Both the position numbers and the translations under genes were made by a program. From contig NZ_CP142136.1 in the NCBI RefSeq assembly GCF_035918255.1, positions 930,001-994,000 on the forward strand: a stretch of DNA of 64,000 bases, read 5' to 3'. Below are positions 1 to 12,807 of the stretch, one piece after another. The stretch comes from Mesomycoplasma ovipneumoniae (lineage in GTDB: Bacteria; Bacillota_I; Bacilli_A; Mycoplasmatales; Metamycoplasmataceae). Every line of letters starts with the position of its first letter. Position 1 is the first letter of the stretch. The notes beneath the pieces were generated by a model. It was not told the DNA's origin and searched no databases. It worked only from the letters and a program-made list of their open reading frames with translations.

Positions 1-385
1 TTTTAGCCAAATATTGCTGAATTTCTTGTTGATTTAATTTTTCAAAAATTAAATTTGGAAAATTATTTTCAAACAAATGGTCAACACGATAACGTTTTTT
101 ATTAATTTTATTTTCAACTAGTAAGTCGCTGAAATTTTCAAGATGACCTGAGGCCTGTCAAACTTTTGGGTTAAGCAAAATTTTTGTGTCAATAAAAAAG
201 GCATTAAGATCTTTATTTATAAAAAAATCAGCCCAAAAATTTTCAATATTTTTAGCTAAAAGAACACCAAGGTGGCCATAATCATAAGAATTTGCTAAAC
301 CTCCATAAATTTGTGAACTAGGAAAAATAAATCCTAAATTCTTTAGATAATTAATAAAAAATTGGTAGTTTTCAAATTTGGCCAT
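1..385 (-). CDS. glyS: Glycyl-tRNA synthetase (N-terminal part, runs off the window)
   Basis: Charges tRNA-Gly in the cytoplasm. The visible 128 residues match the N-terminus of the single-chain (alpha2, eukaryote-like) class II GlyRS: PSSQIYGGLANSYDYGHLG near residue 22 is the motif before the catalytic core, followed by NPKVWQASGHLENFSD, where the W is a TGA codon at 158-160. The ATG at 383-385 fits the family start. The gene continues past position 1. It follows ffh by 24 bp on the same strand and is probably co-transcribed with it. Confidence 0.93.
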
Positions 386-409
386 AATTTATCCTTTTAA
401 TTTTCTTTT

Positions 410-1735
410 TTATTTAAAAAATGAATCAAAATTAATATTTTTTGATGAAAATTCAGACATTTTTTTGGACATTGATTCAAACTCACTAATTAAACGGTTA
501 AATTCAGCACCTGTTCGACCTGAACCGCGAATAATTCGATTCCTGCGAGATGGATTTTTTAAAAGTTTTGGTTTTTTGCGCTCTTCAAGTGTCATTGATG
601 AGATTAAAATTTTATAAAGTTTCATTTTTTGCTCGACATCATCAATCTGACTTGCATTAATTTTGCCCGATAATCCAGGAATCATTTTTATTATTTTCGA
701 AAATTTTCCAATTTTTTGAATTTGAGCAAGACTATTTAGAAGGTCATCTAAATTAAATTGACCAGAAAACATACGGTGAGACAGTTTTTTAACGGTTTGT
801 TTGTCAATATTTTCTTCGGCTTGTTCTAAAAGTGACATCACATCGCCCATTCCTAAAATTCGATCAGCGATTCTGTTTGGATGAAATAGTTCTAAGGCAG
901 AAATTTTTTCGCCTGAACCAATAAATAAAATTGGAATTTTAAGCAAATGTGTAATTGAAAGAGCCGCCCCTGCACGTGCATTTGAGTCTAATTTTGTAAT
1001 AATTGACCCTGTTAAATTAATTTCTTTATGAAAAGTTTCGGCAACATTTATTATATCTTGACCAGAAAGGGCATCAAGAACAAAAAGAATTTGATCAGGT
1101 TTTACAGCTTTTTTAATTTCAACTAACTCGGTCATCAGTTCAGAATTAATTGAAAGACGACCGGCTGTATCAAAAATAACAAGGTCATAATTGTTATTTT
1201 TGCTATAAATTAGGGCATCTTTTGCGATTTCAACAGGAGTTTTTTCAATATAAAAAACATCAATTGAAACTTGTTTACCTAATTGTTTCAATTGATCAAT
1301 CGCTGCAGGACGGTAAGTATCACAAGCTACTAGTAAAATTTTTTTTGAAAAATTTTTCTGACGAGCATAAACTGCAAGTTTTGCAGTAGTTGTAGTTTTT
1401 CCTGAACCTTGAAGACCAACTAGCATTATTGTTGTTGTTGGTTTTTTAGCAAAATTAATAGACTTTGCACTAACTCCAAGAACTGAAACTAAATTTTGGT
1501 GTAATATTTTCAAAAATTCTTGCTGGGGATTAAGTTTGGAAGTCAGCCCGTTTGTTAAAACTTGATTTTTAACCTGAGCAATAAAATTTTTAACAACTAA
1601 TAAATTAACGTCAGCCTCAAGTAAAGCAAGACGAATTTCACGAATAATTTCTGCTAAATCTTGCTCATTAATGGTTACAGATTTTTGAATTTTTTTTAAA
1701 GATGACTGAATTCTATTGGTCAAAAAATCTAACAT
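410..1735 (-). CDS. ffh: Signal recognition particle protein Ffh (SRP54 GTPase)
   Basis: GTPase subunit of the signal recognition particle; it binds signal sequences on ribosome-nascent chains and hands them to FtsY at the membrane. 441 aa, a full family length. N domain about residues 1-90, P-loop GLQGSGKT at 107-114, DTAGR and TKLD GTPase motifs, then a methionine-bearing M domain with RRNRIIRGSGRT, which binds 4.5S RNA. No TGA codons. Lies downstream of tsf; a 12-bp hairpin separates the two. Confidence 0.97.
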   Translation of the reverse strand: MLDFLTNRIQSSLKKIQKSVTINEQDLAEIIREIRLALLEADVNLLVVKNFIAQVKNQVLTNGLTSKLNPQQEFLKILHQNLVSVLGVSAKSINFAKKPTTTIMLVGLQGSGKTTTTAKLAVYARQKNFSKKILLVACDTYRPAAIDQLKQLGKQVSIDVFYIEKTPVEIAKDALIYSKNNNYDLVIFDTAGRLSINSELMTELVEIKKAVKPDQILFVLDALSGQDIINVAETFHKEINLTGSIITKLDSNARAGAALSITHLLKIPILFIGSGEKISALELFHPNRIADRILGMGDVMSLLEQAEENIDKQTVKKLSHRMFSGQFNLDDLLNSLAQIQKIGKFSKIIKMIPGLSGKINASQIDDVEQKMKLYKILISSMTLEERKKPKLLKNPSRRNRIIRGSGRTGAEFNRLISEFESMSKKMSEFSSKNINFDSFFK

Positions 1736-1746
1736 TTTAAAAATAG

Positions 1747-1778
1747 AAAATTTTTCCTAAAAAAACAGGAAAAATTTT
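1747..1778 (-). terminator. Perfect 12-bp hairpin between tsf and ffh
   Basis: Stem 1747-1758 pairs exactly with 1767-1778 around an 8-nt loop. Read on the minus strand it follows the tsf stop and has a moderate T-rich tail, so it may be an intrinsic terminator or attenuator that lowers read-through from rpsB-tsf into ffh. Confidence 0.5.
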
Positions 1779-1815
1779 ATACCTTTCTTTATATTTTTTG
1801 ATTTAAGTTTAATAA

Positions 1816-2718
1816 TTATTTAGCTTCTTTTATTTGTGAATTAACTTCTGTATAAAAATCCACAGCTTGTTTTTCGATGCCTTCTCCAACTTCAAAGCGA
1901 ACAGCTTGGACTAATTTAGCAGAATTTTGTTCTAAATACTTACCAACAGAAATGGCACTATCCGTTGCTAAAGGTTGAAATTCAAGAACGAATTCTGATA
2001 ATTCTTTTTCAATCTTACCACGTTTAATTTTTTGCTTGATTTCTTCAGGTTTCTTTTCAAAATTCTTATCTAAGGCAAGTGAATCTTCAACTTTTTGAGT
2101 GATTTCTGCAAGTCTTTCTTGAGTCACATCGGACTCAAAATTAAATTCTGGATTTAGAGCTGAAACATGCATAGAAATATCTTTTGCAACAGTGCAATTT
2201 CCACCATCTATAACAACAACAGAAGCGATTTGTCCGTTAGAATGTGTATAGAGTCCAACTTTTTGTCCTTCTAAAATTTTGGTTTTCAGCACACGACGCA
2301 AAGTTATTTTTTCACCCATTGTTGCTGTAGATTCGATTAACATTTCTGCAATTGTACGGGAATCAGGGTTTTTAATAGTCAAAGCAGTTTCTAAATTATC
2401 AAAGTCATTTTCTAGAAGTAATTTGGCAATTTCACCTTGAAGTTTGACAAAATTTTGATTTTTAGCAACAAAATCTGTTTCAGAATTAAGTTCAAAAATT
2501 AAAGCATGTTTTTCACATTTAGTTGCTAAAACTAAACCTTCTGCAGCAATACGGTCAGCTTTTTTTAGTGCTTTTGACTTACCATTTTCGTGAAGTCATT
2601 TAATAGCCGCTTTTATTTCATAATCAGAGTTTTCAAGAGCTGTTTTGCAATCAACAAAAGGAGCATCCGTAATTTCTCTTAATTCTTTAATTTTTGCTAA
2701 TTTATCTATTTTTAACAT
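1816..2718 (-). CDS. tsf: Elongation factor Ts
   Basis: Nucleotide exchange factor for EF-Tu. 300 aa. The N-terminal UBA-like segment reads KIKELREITDAPFVDCK, followed by AAIKWLHENG with W encoded by TGA, then SETDFVAKN, the family signature that contacts EF-Tu. A standard-code reading sees only the last 188 codons. ATG at 2716-2718 is preceded by AAGGAGT. It lies 21 bp after rpsB, the usual rpsB-tsf pair. Confidence 0.97.
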
Positions 2719-2739
2719 TTTTTACTCCTTTTTTATTAA

Positions 2740-3717
2740 TTATGCAATTTTAGATTCACTAGACTGGCTAGGGTTTTGTGCTTTTTTATCGCCTGGTTTG
2801 TTTTTAGATTTATCAAACTTTTCGAATTTATCAAATGAATTACGGCGAAATCTTAGTTGTTTTTGCTCTTTATCAGGATCTTCTGGCAAAATAATTTGCT
2901 CATCAGGCTGATATGCAAAAAGTTTTTTACCACCTTTTGCTGATGAAATTGCATCAGCTAAAATAGTAAAAATTAATGTGATTGACTTAGTTGAGTCATC
3001 ATTAGCCGGAATTCCAAAATCAACCAAAGATGGATCGACATTTGAATCTGTTATTCCGATAATTTTAATTCCTTTTTTACGGGCTTCCTTAACTGCGATT
3101 ATATCTTTTAAAGGATCGGCAACTAACATTATTAATGAAAAAAGTGGAACGTCTTTTAACCCTTTAATTCCGTTAAGATTTTTTTGTAATTTAGCTAATT
3201 GTTTTTGTTTTGAAAGTATTTCTTTTTTTGTATAACCTTCAAAATTTTCTGCTGTTTGTTTTTCAAGTTCTTCCATTGCTTTGAGACGCGACAAAATTGT
3301 ACGACTGTTTGTCAAAGTTCCGCCTAATCAACGACCAGAAACGTATATTGAATTTGTACGGATTGCTTGTTCTTCAATGGCTTTTTTTGCTTGTTTTTTT
3401 GTACCTACAAAAATAAATTTAGCACCTTTTTGGGCAAATTTTTCAACTAATTTATAAGCAATTTCTAACATTTTTTGAGTCTTTAAAACGTCAATAATGT
3501 GAGTTTCATTACGCTTTCTTTTTAGTAAAAATTGTGCCATTTTAGGGTGTCATTGCGATGATTTATGACCAAAATAAACACCCGCTTCTAATAGTTTTTG
3601 CTTTGAAACGATAGGAATTTCCGCTGAGTTTTCAGTAGAAATTTCGCCAATGTTCAACATTTGATTATCTTTTTGTTCGATATTTTGGTTTTGTTTAGCT
3701 GTTGTTGCCTTATCCAT
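2740..3717 (-). CDS. rpsB: 30S ribosomal protein S2
   Basis: Small-subunit ribosomal protein. 325 aa, longer than the usual ~230-260, with an N-terminal extension of about 37 residues before [19 protein letters not shown] and a charged C-terminal tail rich in K, D and S. Two TGA-encoded Trp residues (SQWHP, SGRWLGGT) split it in a standard-code reading. ATG at 3715-3717 has AAAAGGAAAT upstream. Transcription probably starts at the TTGTTT/TATAAT promoter just upstream and continues into tsf. Confidence 0.96.
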
Positions 3718-3835
3718 GTAATATTTCCTTTTGTTTGTTGTTTCTACTTAAAATTTCTAACAGACAGAACTTAAAAAAGCACATCTATCTGAATCCATTT
3801 TAATGATATTTGAGCTAATATAAATTAAGAATTTA

Positions 3836-3863
3836 ATTATACCATAAAATAAAAAATAAACAA
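3836..3863 (-). promoter_or_regulatory. Promoter of rpsB-tsf
   Basis: On the minus strand TTGTTT (3863-3858) and TATAAT (3841-3836) are separated by 16 bp. The predicted start lies about 110 nt upstream of the rpsB ATG, leaving a leader long enough for S2 autoregulation, which is not demonstrated here. Confidence 0.6.
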
Positions 3864-3867
3864 TAAT

Positions 3868-4353
3868 TTAAACCATTTGATCAATATAAGTAATAAAATC
3901 AATGATTCCAGGGTATGTAAGTGTAATTTCTATCCCTTCTTTTTCTAAAAAATGAGCAGAAATTGACTTTTTTGAAAAATCTATTTTGTCGACACTTAAA
4001 ATGTAAAATTTTTCAAGCTGTTTGAAAAAAATGATGAAAAATGCGCAACCAAAATGTTTTCTAATTTTATGCAGATAATTGATTTGATGGTCTGGAATTT
4101 GCTTTAAATTTAAAACGTTTTCATTGGTACTTTTGGCTTCAAAAGCAACAAAAATTCCTTTATAAATTCCATAATAGTCAACGGTTGACTTTTTTAACAC
4201 AAAAGCATCATTTAAGGTCAAATCTTTTTGAACAGCTTTAAAACCAATATCTAGATTTTTTTTGTGAAAAATCGCAATGTCGTTTTGATAATAAAATTCA
4301 ATTGTGTTATTAATAATTTTTTCAAGAAACATTCCGCGGTTTTTATGATTCAT
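3868..4353 (-). CDS. recU: Holliday junction resolvase RecU
   Basis: Cleaves four-way junctions during recombination and chromosome segregation. 161 aa. The start of the RecU domain is GMFLEKIINNTIEFYYQND. The PD-(D/E)XK-type metal site is visible as STVDYYGIYKG, FEAKST and the following PDHQINYL. I chose ATG 4353. A TTG at 4413 would add 20 residues beginning with a phenylalanine-rich stretch, but I see no good ribosome site for it. It lies between atpC and the rpsB promoter on the same strand. Confidence 0.88.
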   Translation of the reverse strand: MNHKNRGMFLEKIINNTIEFYYQNDIAIFHKKNLDIGFKAVQKDLTLNDAFVLKKSTVDYYGIYKGIFVAFEAKSTNENVLNLKQIPDHQINYLHKIRKHFGCAFFIIFFKQLEKFYILSVDKIDFSKKSISAHFLEKEGIEITLTYPGIIDFITYIDQMV

Positions 4354-4458
4354 ATTTTTATTTAAATTTTTAAGCTTTTTTTTGCCAAAAAAGGAAAAAA
4401 ATGGGAAAAACAAGCACTTTTTCTCATTTTTAGCTTAAAATTTAAAAATTTATTAATA

Positions 4459-4705
4459 TTAAGCGGGATGCAGTTCCCCCTGGGTAAAAATTAAAACCTC
4501 AGATTTAGAAGCATATATAACACCGTCGGTAATTCTAAATTTGACTTCTTCTTTTTCGTTTAAAACATACAATACCGATGGTGCAATTATTCCGCAAAAA
4601 GGTGTTATACCGTATTGGGCAACACGGTATCCTAGTTGTGTTTTTGCAGTAACTGAAACTGGTTGGGATTCTAAAATGATTCCTTTTTGACTAAAGATTT
4701 TAAGA

Positions 4706-4719
<14 letters not shown>
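4459..4719 (-). CDS. atpC: ATP synthase epsilon subunit, short form
   Basis: Central-stalk subunit of F1. Only 86 aa against about 130-140 in most bacteria: the N-terminal beta-sandwich is present (LKIFSQKGIIL, GYRVAQYGITPFCG, VLIFTQGE) but the C-terminal two-helix domain, which inhibits ATP hydrolysis in other species, is missing. Start is GTG at 4719, overlapping the end of atpD by 14 bp, so translation is probably coupled. Stop TAA is clean; no frameshifted remainder is obvious downstream. Confidence 0.85.
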
Positions 4720-6969
<2,250 letters not shown>

Positions 6970-6995
6970 CTTTACTCTCTTTTATAAAAAACCGA

Positions 6996-8519
6996 TTAAA
7001 AACTTCGACCTGAATTAAATTTTTCAATCAAATTTGTTACTGAATTTAAAATTAAATTTAGATCATCATCTTTTAAAACAAGATTATGATCAATTTTTTC
7101 TAAAATTGACTTAATTTTAGAATCTGTATCTAAATATTTAAGAAAAACAGATTTAAACGATTGCATAGATTCAAGTTGCAAGCGATCAATTAGATGTTCT
7201 TTAATCAAAATTAACATCATTACTTGTTGAATTTGAGAAAAATGTTGTTGATTTTCTTGTTTTAAAAGTTCATAAATTTTGTTCCCGCGATCAAGAATTA
7301 ACTGCGAACTTGGTCCTAAATCAGATCCAAATTGTGCAAAAGCCTTAAGTTCATTATATTGTGCCAGTTCTAATTTTAATGATGAAGAAGCTCATTTCAT
7401 TAATTTAGATTGGGCCGCTGAACCTACCCGCGAAACTGACAGACCTATATCGATTGCCGGTTTTTGCCCTGAATTAAAAAGATTGTCACGAACAAAAATT
7501 TGGCCGTCGGTGATAGATATGACATTTGTAGGAATATAAGCTGAAATATCTCCGGCTTGAGTTTCAATTATTGGCAAAGCAGTAATCGAACCGCCACTTT
7601 TTTCATCGGATAACTGTGATGAGCGTTCCAAAAGGTATGAGTGCTGGTAAAAAATATCTCCAGGAAAAGCTTCTCTTCCCGGCGGCCTTCTTAATAAAAG
7701 TGAGAGCGTTCTGTATGCAATAGCATGTTTTGATAAATCATCATAAATTATCAAAACATCTTTACCTTTATGCATTCAATATTCGGCAATTGAGGTTCCA
7801 GAATATGGCGCTAAATATTGTAAAGGTGATAATTCACTAGCTCCTGAAACAACAACTGTTGTATAATCAAGCGCGCCTTTTTTTTCAAGAAGAGCGACAA
7901 TTTGTGCTACACTTGAATTTTTTTGACCAATTGCAACATAAACACAATAAACATTTTTACCTTTTTGGTTTAAAATTGTGTCAATAGCGATTGTTGTTTT
8001 TCCAGTTTGACGGTCGCCAATTATTAACTCACGTTGTCCTTTTCCAATTGGAACTAGTGAGTCAATTGCTAAAATTCCGGTCTGAAGTCCGCGATCAACA
8101 CTTTTTCTATCCATTATCGAAGGCGCGTTTGTAAAAATTTCAGATTTTATACTATTGTCAAATTCACCTTTGCCATCAATTGGAAGACCAAGGGCATTAA
8201 CAACACGACCTAAAAGTTGATCACCAACTGTAATTGAAATGACAGACTTTGTTCTTCTGACGGTTGAGCCTTGAAAAACAGAGTTTTCATTTCCCATAAT
8301 AACAACACCAATTAAATCTTGTTCAAGATTAAGTGCAATTCCAAAAACACTATTTTCAAATTGAACAAGTTCACCAAATTTTACTTTTTCAATCCCGGAA
8401 ACAAGCGCAACTCCATCTCCAACAACAATAACTTTTCCAATATCATCATGTTGAATTTTGGATTCGAAATTTTTAATTTCATTTTTAATTATTGCGGTTA
8501 AATTTATATCTTTGTTCAT
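6996..8519 (-). CDS. atpA: ATP synthase alpha subunit
   Basis: Non-catalytic nucleotide-binding F1 subunit. 507 aa. GDRQTGKT P-loop at residues 168-175; [10 protein letters not shown] is the alpha-subunit signature. Two TGA Trp codons (EYWMH at 7773-7775 and KWASSS near 7391) break it into three in a standard-code reading. Starts at ATG 8519. Confidence 0.97.
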
Positions 8520-8537
8520 GTTAAAAACCTTTAAAAT

Positions 8538-9083
8538 CTATATATTTTTTATGAGTTTTTGTTTGAGTGAGCGCAACTGTGATGAGAGTGAATGTTCAAA
8601 AACATGGTTATCAATGGTTATTTTGATTCCAGAAATTAATTTTGGATTTATTTTTGGTCGCAAAACTATTTTTTTGTTTAATTTTTGGGAAATTAAGTCT
8701 TCAAACTTAGCAATTTCTGATGGTGATAATGGAAATGCGCTTTGGATTTGACCCCAACTTTGGCCTAAATAAGCATTTGCAAGCTTTATATATTTAATTA
8801 AAATTTGATTATAATGCGAAAAAAGATTGTTTTTGCATATTACTTTAAGAAAATTTATCATATAAGTGTCAATTTTAGATTCAAAAATTTTCTCTATCAA
8901 AGTATATTTTTCACTTTTTGAAATAAAATGTGAAGCGAAAATCGAAATTAAAGAAGGATTGGCGCTAACTAAATCAATTATATAAAAACTATCATTTATA
9001 AATTGATCCACTTTTTTTTCAGATATTGAAATTTCTAAAAGTGACTCAGAATATCCATAAATATTTTTTACCTGTGGGTGCAT
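8538..9083 (-). CDS. atpH: ATP synthase delta subunit
   Basis: Joins the peripheral stalk (b subunits) to the top of F1. 181 aa, normal length. Pattern fits the family: N-terminal YGYSESLLEISI, C-terminal ISGIKITIDNHVFEHSLSSQL, which corresponds to the conserved GGI.I.IGD..iD.S...L region. Two bases separate it from atpF. Assignment leans partly on operon position because delta is poorly conserved. Confidence 0.93.
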   Translation of the reverse strand: MHPQVKNIYGYSESLLEISISEKKVDQFINDSFYIIDLVSANPSLISIFASHFISKSEKYTLIEKIFESKIDTYMINFLKVICKNNLFSHYNQILIKYIKLANAYLGQSWGQIQSAFPLSPSEIAKFEDLISQKLNKKIVLRPKINPKLISGIKITIDNHVFEHSLSSQLRSLKQKLIKNI

Positions 9084-9085
9084 TT

Positions 9086-9631
9086 TTATTCTCTAATATT
9101 TTTCTCAGATTTTAGCAAATTTTCTAGATCTAAAACCAATTTTTCGTGTAAGTCTTTATTGTTTTGCTCTTGATTTACCAAAAATTTCTTGCTTATATCA
9201 GTAGCAACATTAATAATATTTTCCTGATATTTTTTTACAATTTCTTTTTCGTATTCAGTTAAAACTTTTTGACCTTCAGAAATAAGGCGACGAGCTTCTT
9301 CGGTGGCTACTTTTTTAGAGTCTTCGATAAGCTTATTTGCCTCAAGTTGAGATTGATGTTTTAAATCAATGCAGTATTGCTTTGTTTCTTCTAAATGATT
9401 TTGCGATTGTTTTGCTAATTCTTTAGCTTCATTATTTGACTGAACTGTTGAGTCGATGTGATTTTGGAGAAAAGCCTTACGTTCTTTGATATATTTTTTA
9501 AGTGGACGATAGACAAAATAAGTCAAAACCAAAAATAAAATTAAGAAACTAGTAAGTGTTGCAGCAACTACATAAACATTAGGGATTATCCCTTTAAACA
9601 ATTCACTTAATGATTGATTAATACTTTCCAT
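9086..9631 (-). CDS. atpF: ATP synthase b subunit
   Basis: Peripheral stalk. 181 aa: one membrane segment at about residues 18-43 ([20 protein letters not shown]) followed by a long charged helix with many K, E and Q residues (about 50-180), the expected dimeric coiled coil. ATG at 9629-9631. Confidence 0.94.
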   Translation of the reverse strand: MESINQSLSELFKGIIPNVYVVAATLTSFLILFLVLTYFVYRPLKKYIKERKAFLQNHIDSTVQSNNEAKELAKQSQNHLEETKQYCIDLKHQSQLEANKLIEDSKKVATEEARRLISEGQKVLTEYEKEIVKKYQENIINVATDISKKFLVNQEQNNKDLHEKLVLDLENLLKSEKNIRE

Positions 9632-9648
9632 TTTTTACAAATTTGGGA

Positions 9649-9957
9649 TTAACCTTGTACGAAAATTAGGATAAAGGCAATTAAAAGCGCGTAAATTGAT
9701 GATGTTTCTGAGATAGCTGTTCCAATTATTAACACACGAAAAACTTTTTTTTGCGCTTCAGGATTTCTTGCAATAGCATCACAAGCTTTCCCAACAGCAT
9801 AACCTTGACCGGCACCAACGCCAATAACTCCGATCATTGCAAGTCCGGCACCTAAATATGCAAATGCAGACGCATTTAGTCCTGAATTAGTGGTATTGAC
9901 AGCAGTTTCTTGAAAATTTTGAACAATTTGTTGCGAGAAATTTATAACAGATTCCAT
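9649..9957 (-). CDS. atpE: ATP synthase c subunit
   Basis: Forms the proton-driven rotor ring. 102 aa: an N-terminal extension of about 28 residues precedes the two-helix hairpin. The polar loop is DAIARNPEAQKK; helix 1 has the GxGxGxGxA-like GVIGVGAGQGYAVG; helix 2 carries the ion-binding glutamate in GTAISETSSIYALL. Confidence 0.96.
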   Translation of the reverse strand: MESVINFSQQIVQNFQETAVNTTNSGLNASAFAYLGAGLAMIGVIGVGAGQGYAVGKACDAIARNPEAQKKVFRVLIIGTAISETSSIYALLIAFILIFVQG

Positions 9958-10016
9958 TTTTTTCCTTTTTTTTAGAATAAATTTATAATAAATTAATTAT
10001 TTTGTTTAAATAATAA

Positions 10017-10745
10017 TTAAGTTTGAACAATGTTCAATGCGTTTTGTTCAATTTTTTGTTTATTTGGTGGGTGATTTACTTCCATTCCTCAATATGAAAC
10101 AGTTAGAATTACAAAAATAAATGATTGTATCAACGAGCCGATAATATCAAAATAAATAAGAAACGGTGGGAAAATTAATACAACCGGTAAATTAAAATTA
10201 CCAAAAACACCTAACGGGATTTTTTGGTAAAGTCAAAGAATTCCTGAATAAATAATCAAAAAGAAAACGGAACCTGAAATTATGTTCCCATACATTCTGA
10301 AAGAAAGTGAAATTAGTGGAGCCGGTACTCCTATTATTTTGAGTGGATTTTTTCCAAATTCAAGTAAATAATGTCATTTTGCATAAATTGTTCCAACAAC
10401 AAAAATCCCTAGTCAACTAATTACGGCCAAACTTAGGGTTACCGAAATTGAGGTAGAAATTGGCTCAAGACCTGCGAGTGATAATAAATTACCTAATAAA
10501 AAAAATGTAAAAAGAGAAAAAATGTAAGGTTTTGCTTTATTTACATAACCTTCACCAGCAGATTCAACAAGATCATCAATAAATAAAAAGTATGATTCTG
10601 CAAATAAAACTATTGCTGAGGGAGCTTTATCAACTTTTGCTTTTTTTATGTGAAAAAAGATAATAATGGATAAAATTATTACAAAAACTACTAAGATAAA
10701 AAGAGTAAATAATTGCGGTTGATTTCAATCTGAAAAAAAATTCAT
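10017..10745 (-). CDS. atpB: ATP synthase a subunit
   Basis: Proton-channel subunit of Fo. 242 aa, several membrane helices. Helix 4 contains SLSFRMYGNIISG with the essential Arg. In-frame TGA codons (for example FSDWNQ near the N-terminus, EYWG.. near the end) prevent a standard-code ORF here. The ATG at 10743-10745 has AAAGGAGT upstream. Stop TAA at 10017-10019. Confidence 0.94.
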
Positions 10746-10755
10746 TTTTACTCCT

Positions 10756-11166
10756 TTATTTTTTATGCTTTAACATTAAATAGTAAATTATAGCACTAAT
10801 TGGAAAAATTGTATAACCAAAAATAAAAGAAATTATATTTATTGGTGTAAGTAAAAAGTCCAAACTATTTTTATCGACTGTTTGGAATGATTTATTAATG
10901 AGAAAAATAGCTAACAAAATTGTAGTTTGAAACAAAATTAATATAATATAAACAAAAAAAGCAAAAAATGAAGAGGTTTTTTCTTTATTTTTTGCTTTTT
11001 TTGTTATGATGCTAAAAAATAAGTTTTTTGAAAGCAAAAAGGATGTAACACTAAAAAAAGAAAACAATCACCCTAAAATTAGTGTGTAATTTCAAATTGC
11101 AACCAAAGATAAAATTAATGCAATTACTAAAAAAATCTTAAAATAAAAGTAATAAAAATATTTCAT
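10756..11166 (-). CDS. Small membrane protein at the head of the atp operon (AtpI-like)
   Basis: 136 aa with about four hydrophobic segments and a lysine-rich loop (TKKAKNKEK) in the middle. Two TGA Trp codons lie near the N-terminus. Mollicute atp operons often start with such a small integral membrane protein (the MG406/AtpI position), proposed to help c-ring assembly. I infer this from position and topology only; I see no diagnostic motif. It ends 10 bp before atpB and begins 13 bp after dinB. Confidence 0.65.
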
Positions 11167-11179
11167 TGCTTTAAATAGC

Positions 11180-12334
11180 CTAATTTTTAAATGATTTTAG
11201 CACAACTAATTTTTTTAAACCTATTTTTTTATTTACGCTTGCGATAATATTCTTAACTTTTTGACTAGTATTTAACATACTTTTATCATAATCAGAAATT
11301 TTTGACAAACAAATTCCAAACCCTAATAATAATGAAAAATCATCAATTTTGTTTGCAAGTGCAACTAAATTATTGTACAGCAAATCATAATTATTTGAAG
11401 GTTGAGATAAATCTGTAAAAAAACGGTTTTGTTCTTTGTTTTTTAACTTAAAATATATTTCAACACGGTTTGCCCCTTTGTTAAACTGGTCTAGTTTGGC
11501 GACTAAACTTGGTAAAAATTCTGAAATTAAAAGTAGTGTTTCTGTTTTTGTAAGTGTGTCACAATGAGAAAAAGTGCGAAAATGTGAGACACTTTTGAAA
11601 TTTTCTGGCTTGTTTGAAACAATGTTGTCTCCTGTTGAAGTCAAAGATTGAAATAGCTCATGACGCTGAACACCTAAAACTTGAATAATTTTTTCATTAT
11701 CAACTCCTGCTTTTACTAGATCATTAATGGTAAAAATTCCAATATTTTTTAGTTTTTGAGCTGTAACCATTCCTATTCCAAAAAGCTTTTCGATTTTTTG
11801 GGAATAAATAAGTGGTTTGATTTTATTTCTTGGAATAACAGTGATTTTTTCTGGTGTATGTTTTGCTAAATTAGTGGCCATTTTTGCCAATAATTTATTA
11901 TGAGAAACACCTATTGAAATTGGTAATTTAAGTTCTTTTTGTAACTTTTTCTTAATATAGTACAACATTTGGTAAATTGTATTAAATTTGTTAAGATAAT
12001 CACTCAAATCCAAAAAGCACTCGTCAATCGAGTAAATTTCAATTTTTTTTGTAAAATTTTTAGTGATAAAATCAAAAAATTGCCTTGACAAAAACCGATA
12101 ATAAGCCAAATTTGGTTCAATTACAACCAAATTTGGGATCTTTTTTTTAATATTTATCGTTTTATCGGTAATTTTGAAACCTTTTTCTTTGACCTCTTTA
12201 GAAATAGAAACAGCCATTGCAAAATCCTCTTTTCGAGAAATTGCAATTGGCTGCCCTTGTAATGTTGGATCAAGTCTAATTTCTGATGAGACAAAAAAAG
12301 TATCAATATCAATGTGGGCAATTATTTTTGGCAT
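11180..12334 (-). CDS. dinB: DNA polymerase IV (Y-family, DinB/ImpB/MucB)
   Basis: Translesion polymerase. 384 aa. First catalytic aspartate in HIDIDTFFVS at residues 7-16, second acidic pair in IYSIDECFLDLSDYL; GVSHNKLLAKMATNLAKHTP and helix-hairpin-helix LFGIGMVTAQKLKNIGI follow, then a little-finger domain. Complete, with no TGA. The -10 lies only 12 bp from the ATG, so the mRNA may be nearly leaderless. Just upstream of the atp operon. Confidence 0.93.
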   Translation of the reverse strand: MPKIIAHIDIDTFFVSSEIRLDPTLQGQPIAISRKEDFAMAVSISKEVKEKGFKITDKTINIKKKIPNLVVIEPNLAYYRFLSRQFFDFITKNFTKKIEIYSIDECFLDLSDYLNKFNTIYQMLYYIKKKLQKELKLPISIGVSHNKLLAKMATNLAKHTPEKITVIPRNKIKPLIYSQKIEKLFGIGMVTAQKLKNIGIFTINDLVKAGVDNEKIIQVLGVQRHELFQSLTSTGDNIVSNKPENFKSVSHFRTFSHCDTLTKTETLLLISEFLPSLVAKLDQFNKGANRVEIYFKLKNKEQNRFFTDLSQPSNNYDLLYNNLVALANKIDDFSLLLGFGICLSKISDYDKSMLNTSQKVKNIIASVNKKIGLKKLVVLKSFKN

Positions 12335-12346
12335 ATGACAAAAATA

Positions 12347-12374
12347 ATTATACTATTATTTTATTTTTTTACAA
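12347..12374 (-). promoter_or_regulatory. Promoter of dinB, near-leaderless
   Basis: On the minus strand TTGTAA (12374-12369), 16-bp spacer, TATAAT (12352-12347). The expected start site is only about 5 nt before the dinB ATG, too short for a Shine-Dalgarno. Confidence 0.55.
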
Positions 12375-12381
12375 TTTAGCG

Positions 12382-12807
12382 CTAAATATCTTGGTACAAG
12401 CTAATTTTATAATTTCTATTTAATTTATTCTTTTTATATTTTCAGAGAATTTCAATATAAATTGTTTGCTGATTTTCATCAATTTTGTACCGAAAATTCA
12501 AAGATCCAAATGATACTTTAACTTTTGAAATAATTTCCTTGATAACATTTTCAACTAATCACTCATCAATATAAACTTTTCCTTGTTTTACTTTTATTGT
12601 ATCGTAAAAATCATTAGCATAAATATTGGGAAAAACATCGTTATCTTTGTATTCTGATTCATTTTTGACTTCAAAATCTAGTTGTTTTTTTAAAGGTGAT
12701 AGTGATTTTTCAACTCTAGAATTATACAAATACCAACCTAGGATTCCACCGCCGACAATAATCCCTGTTGCAAGAAGGCCTGATAAAATTTTAGCAGTGA
12801 TTTGCAT
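12382..12807 (-). CDS. Uncharacterised single-pass membrane protein
   Basis: 141 aa. An N-terminal hydrophobic segment (about residues 6-27, LSGLLATGIIVGGGILGWYL) is followed by a charged, soluble region, so it is probably membrane-anchored with the rest facing one side. No cysteine lipobox and no motif I recognise. Its ATG immediately follows the TAG of the preceding gene, so the two are translationally coupled. TGA Trp at about residue 83 and again near the end. Confidence 0.7.

Noticed and set aside
4354..4413. Longer RecU starting at TTG 4413
   Set aside because: Adds a phenylalanine-rich stretch not typical of the family; no ribosome site seen. ATG 4353 is closer to the conserved start.
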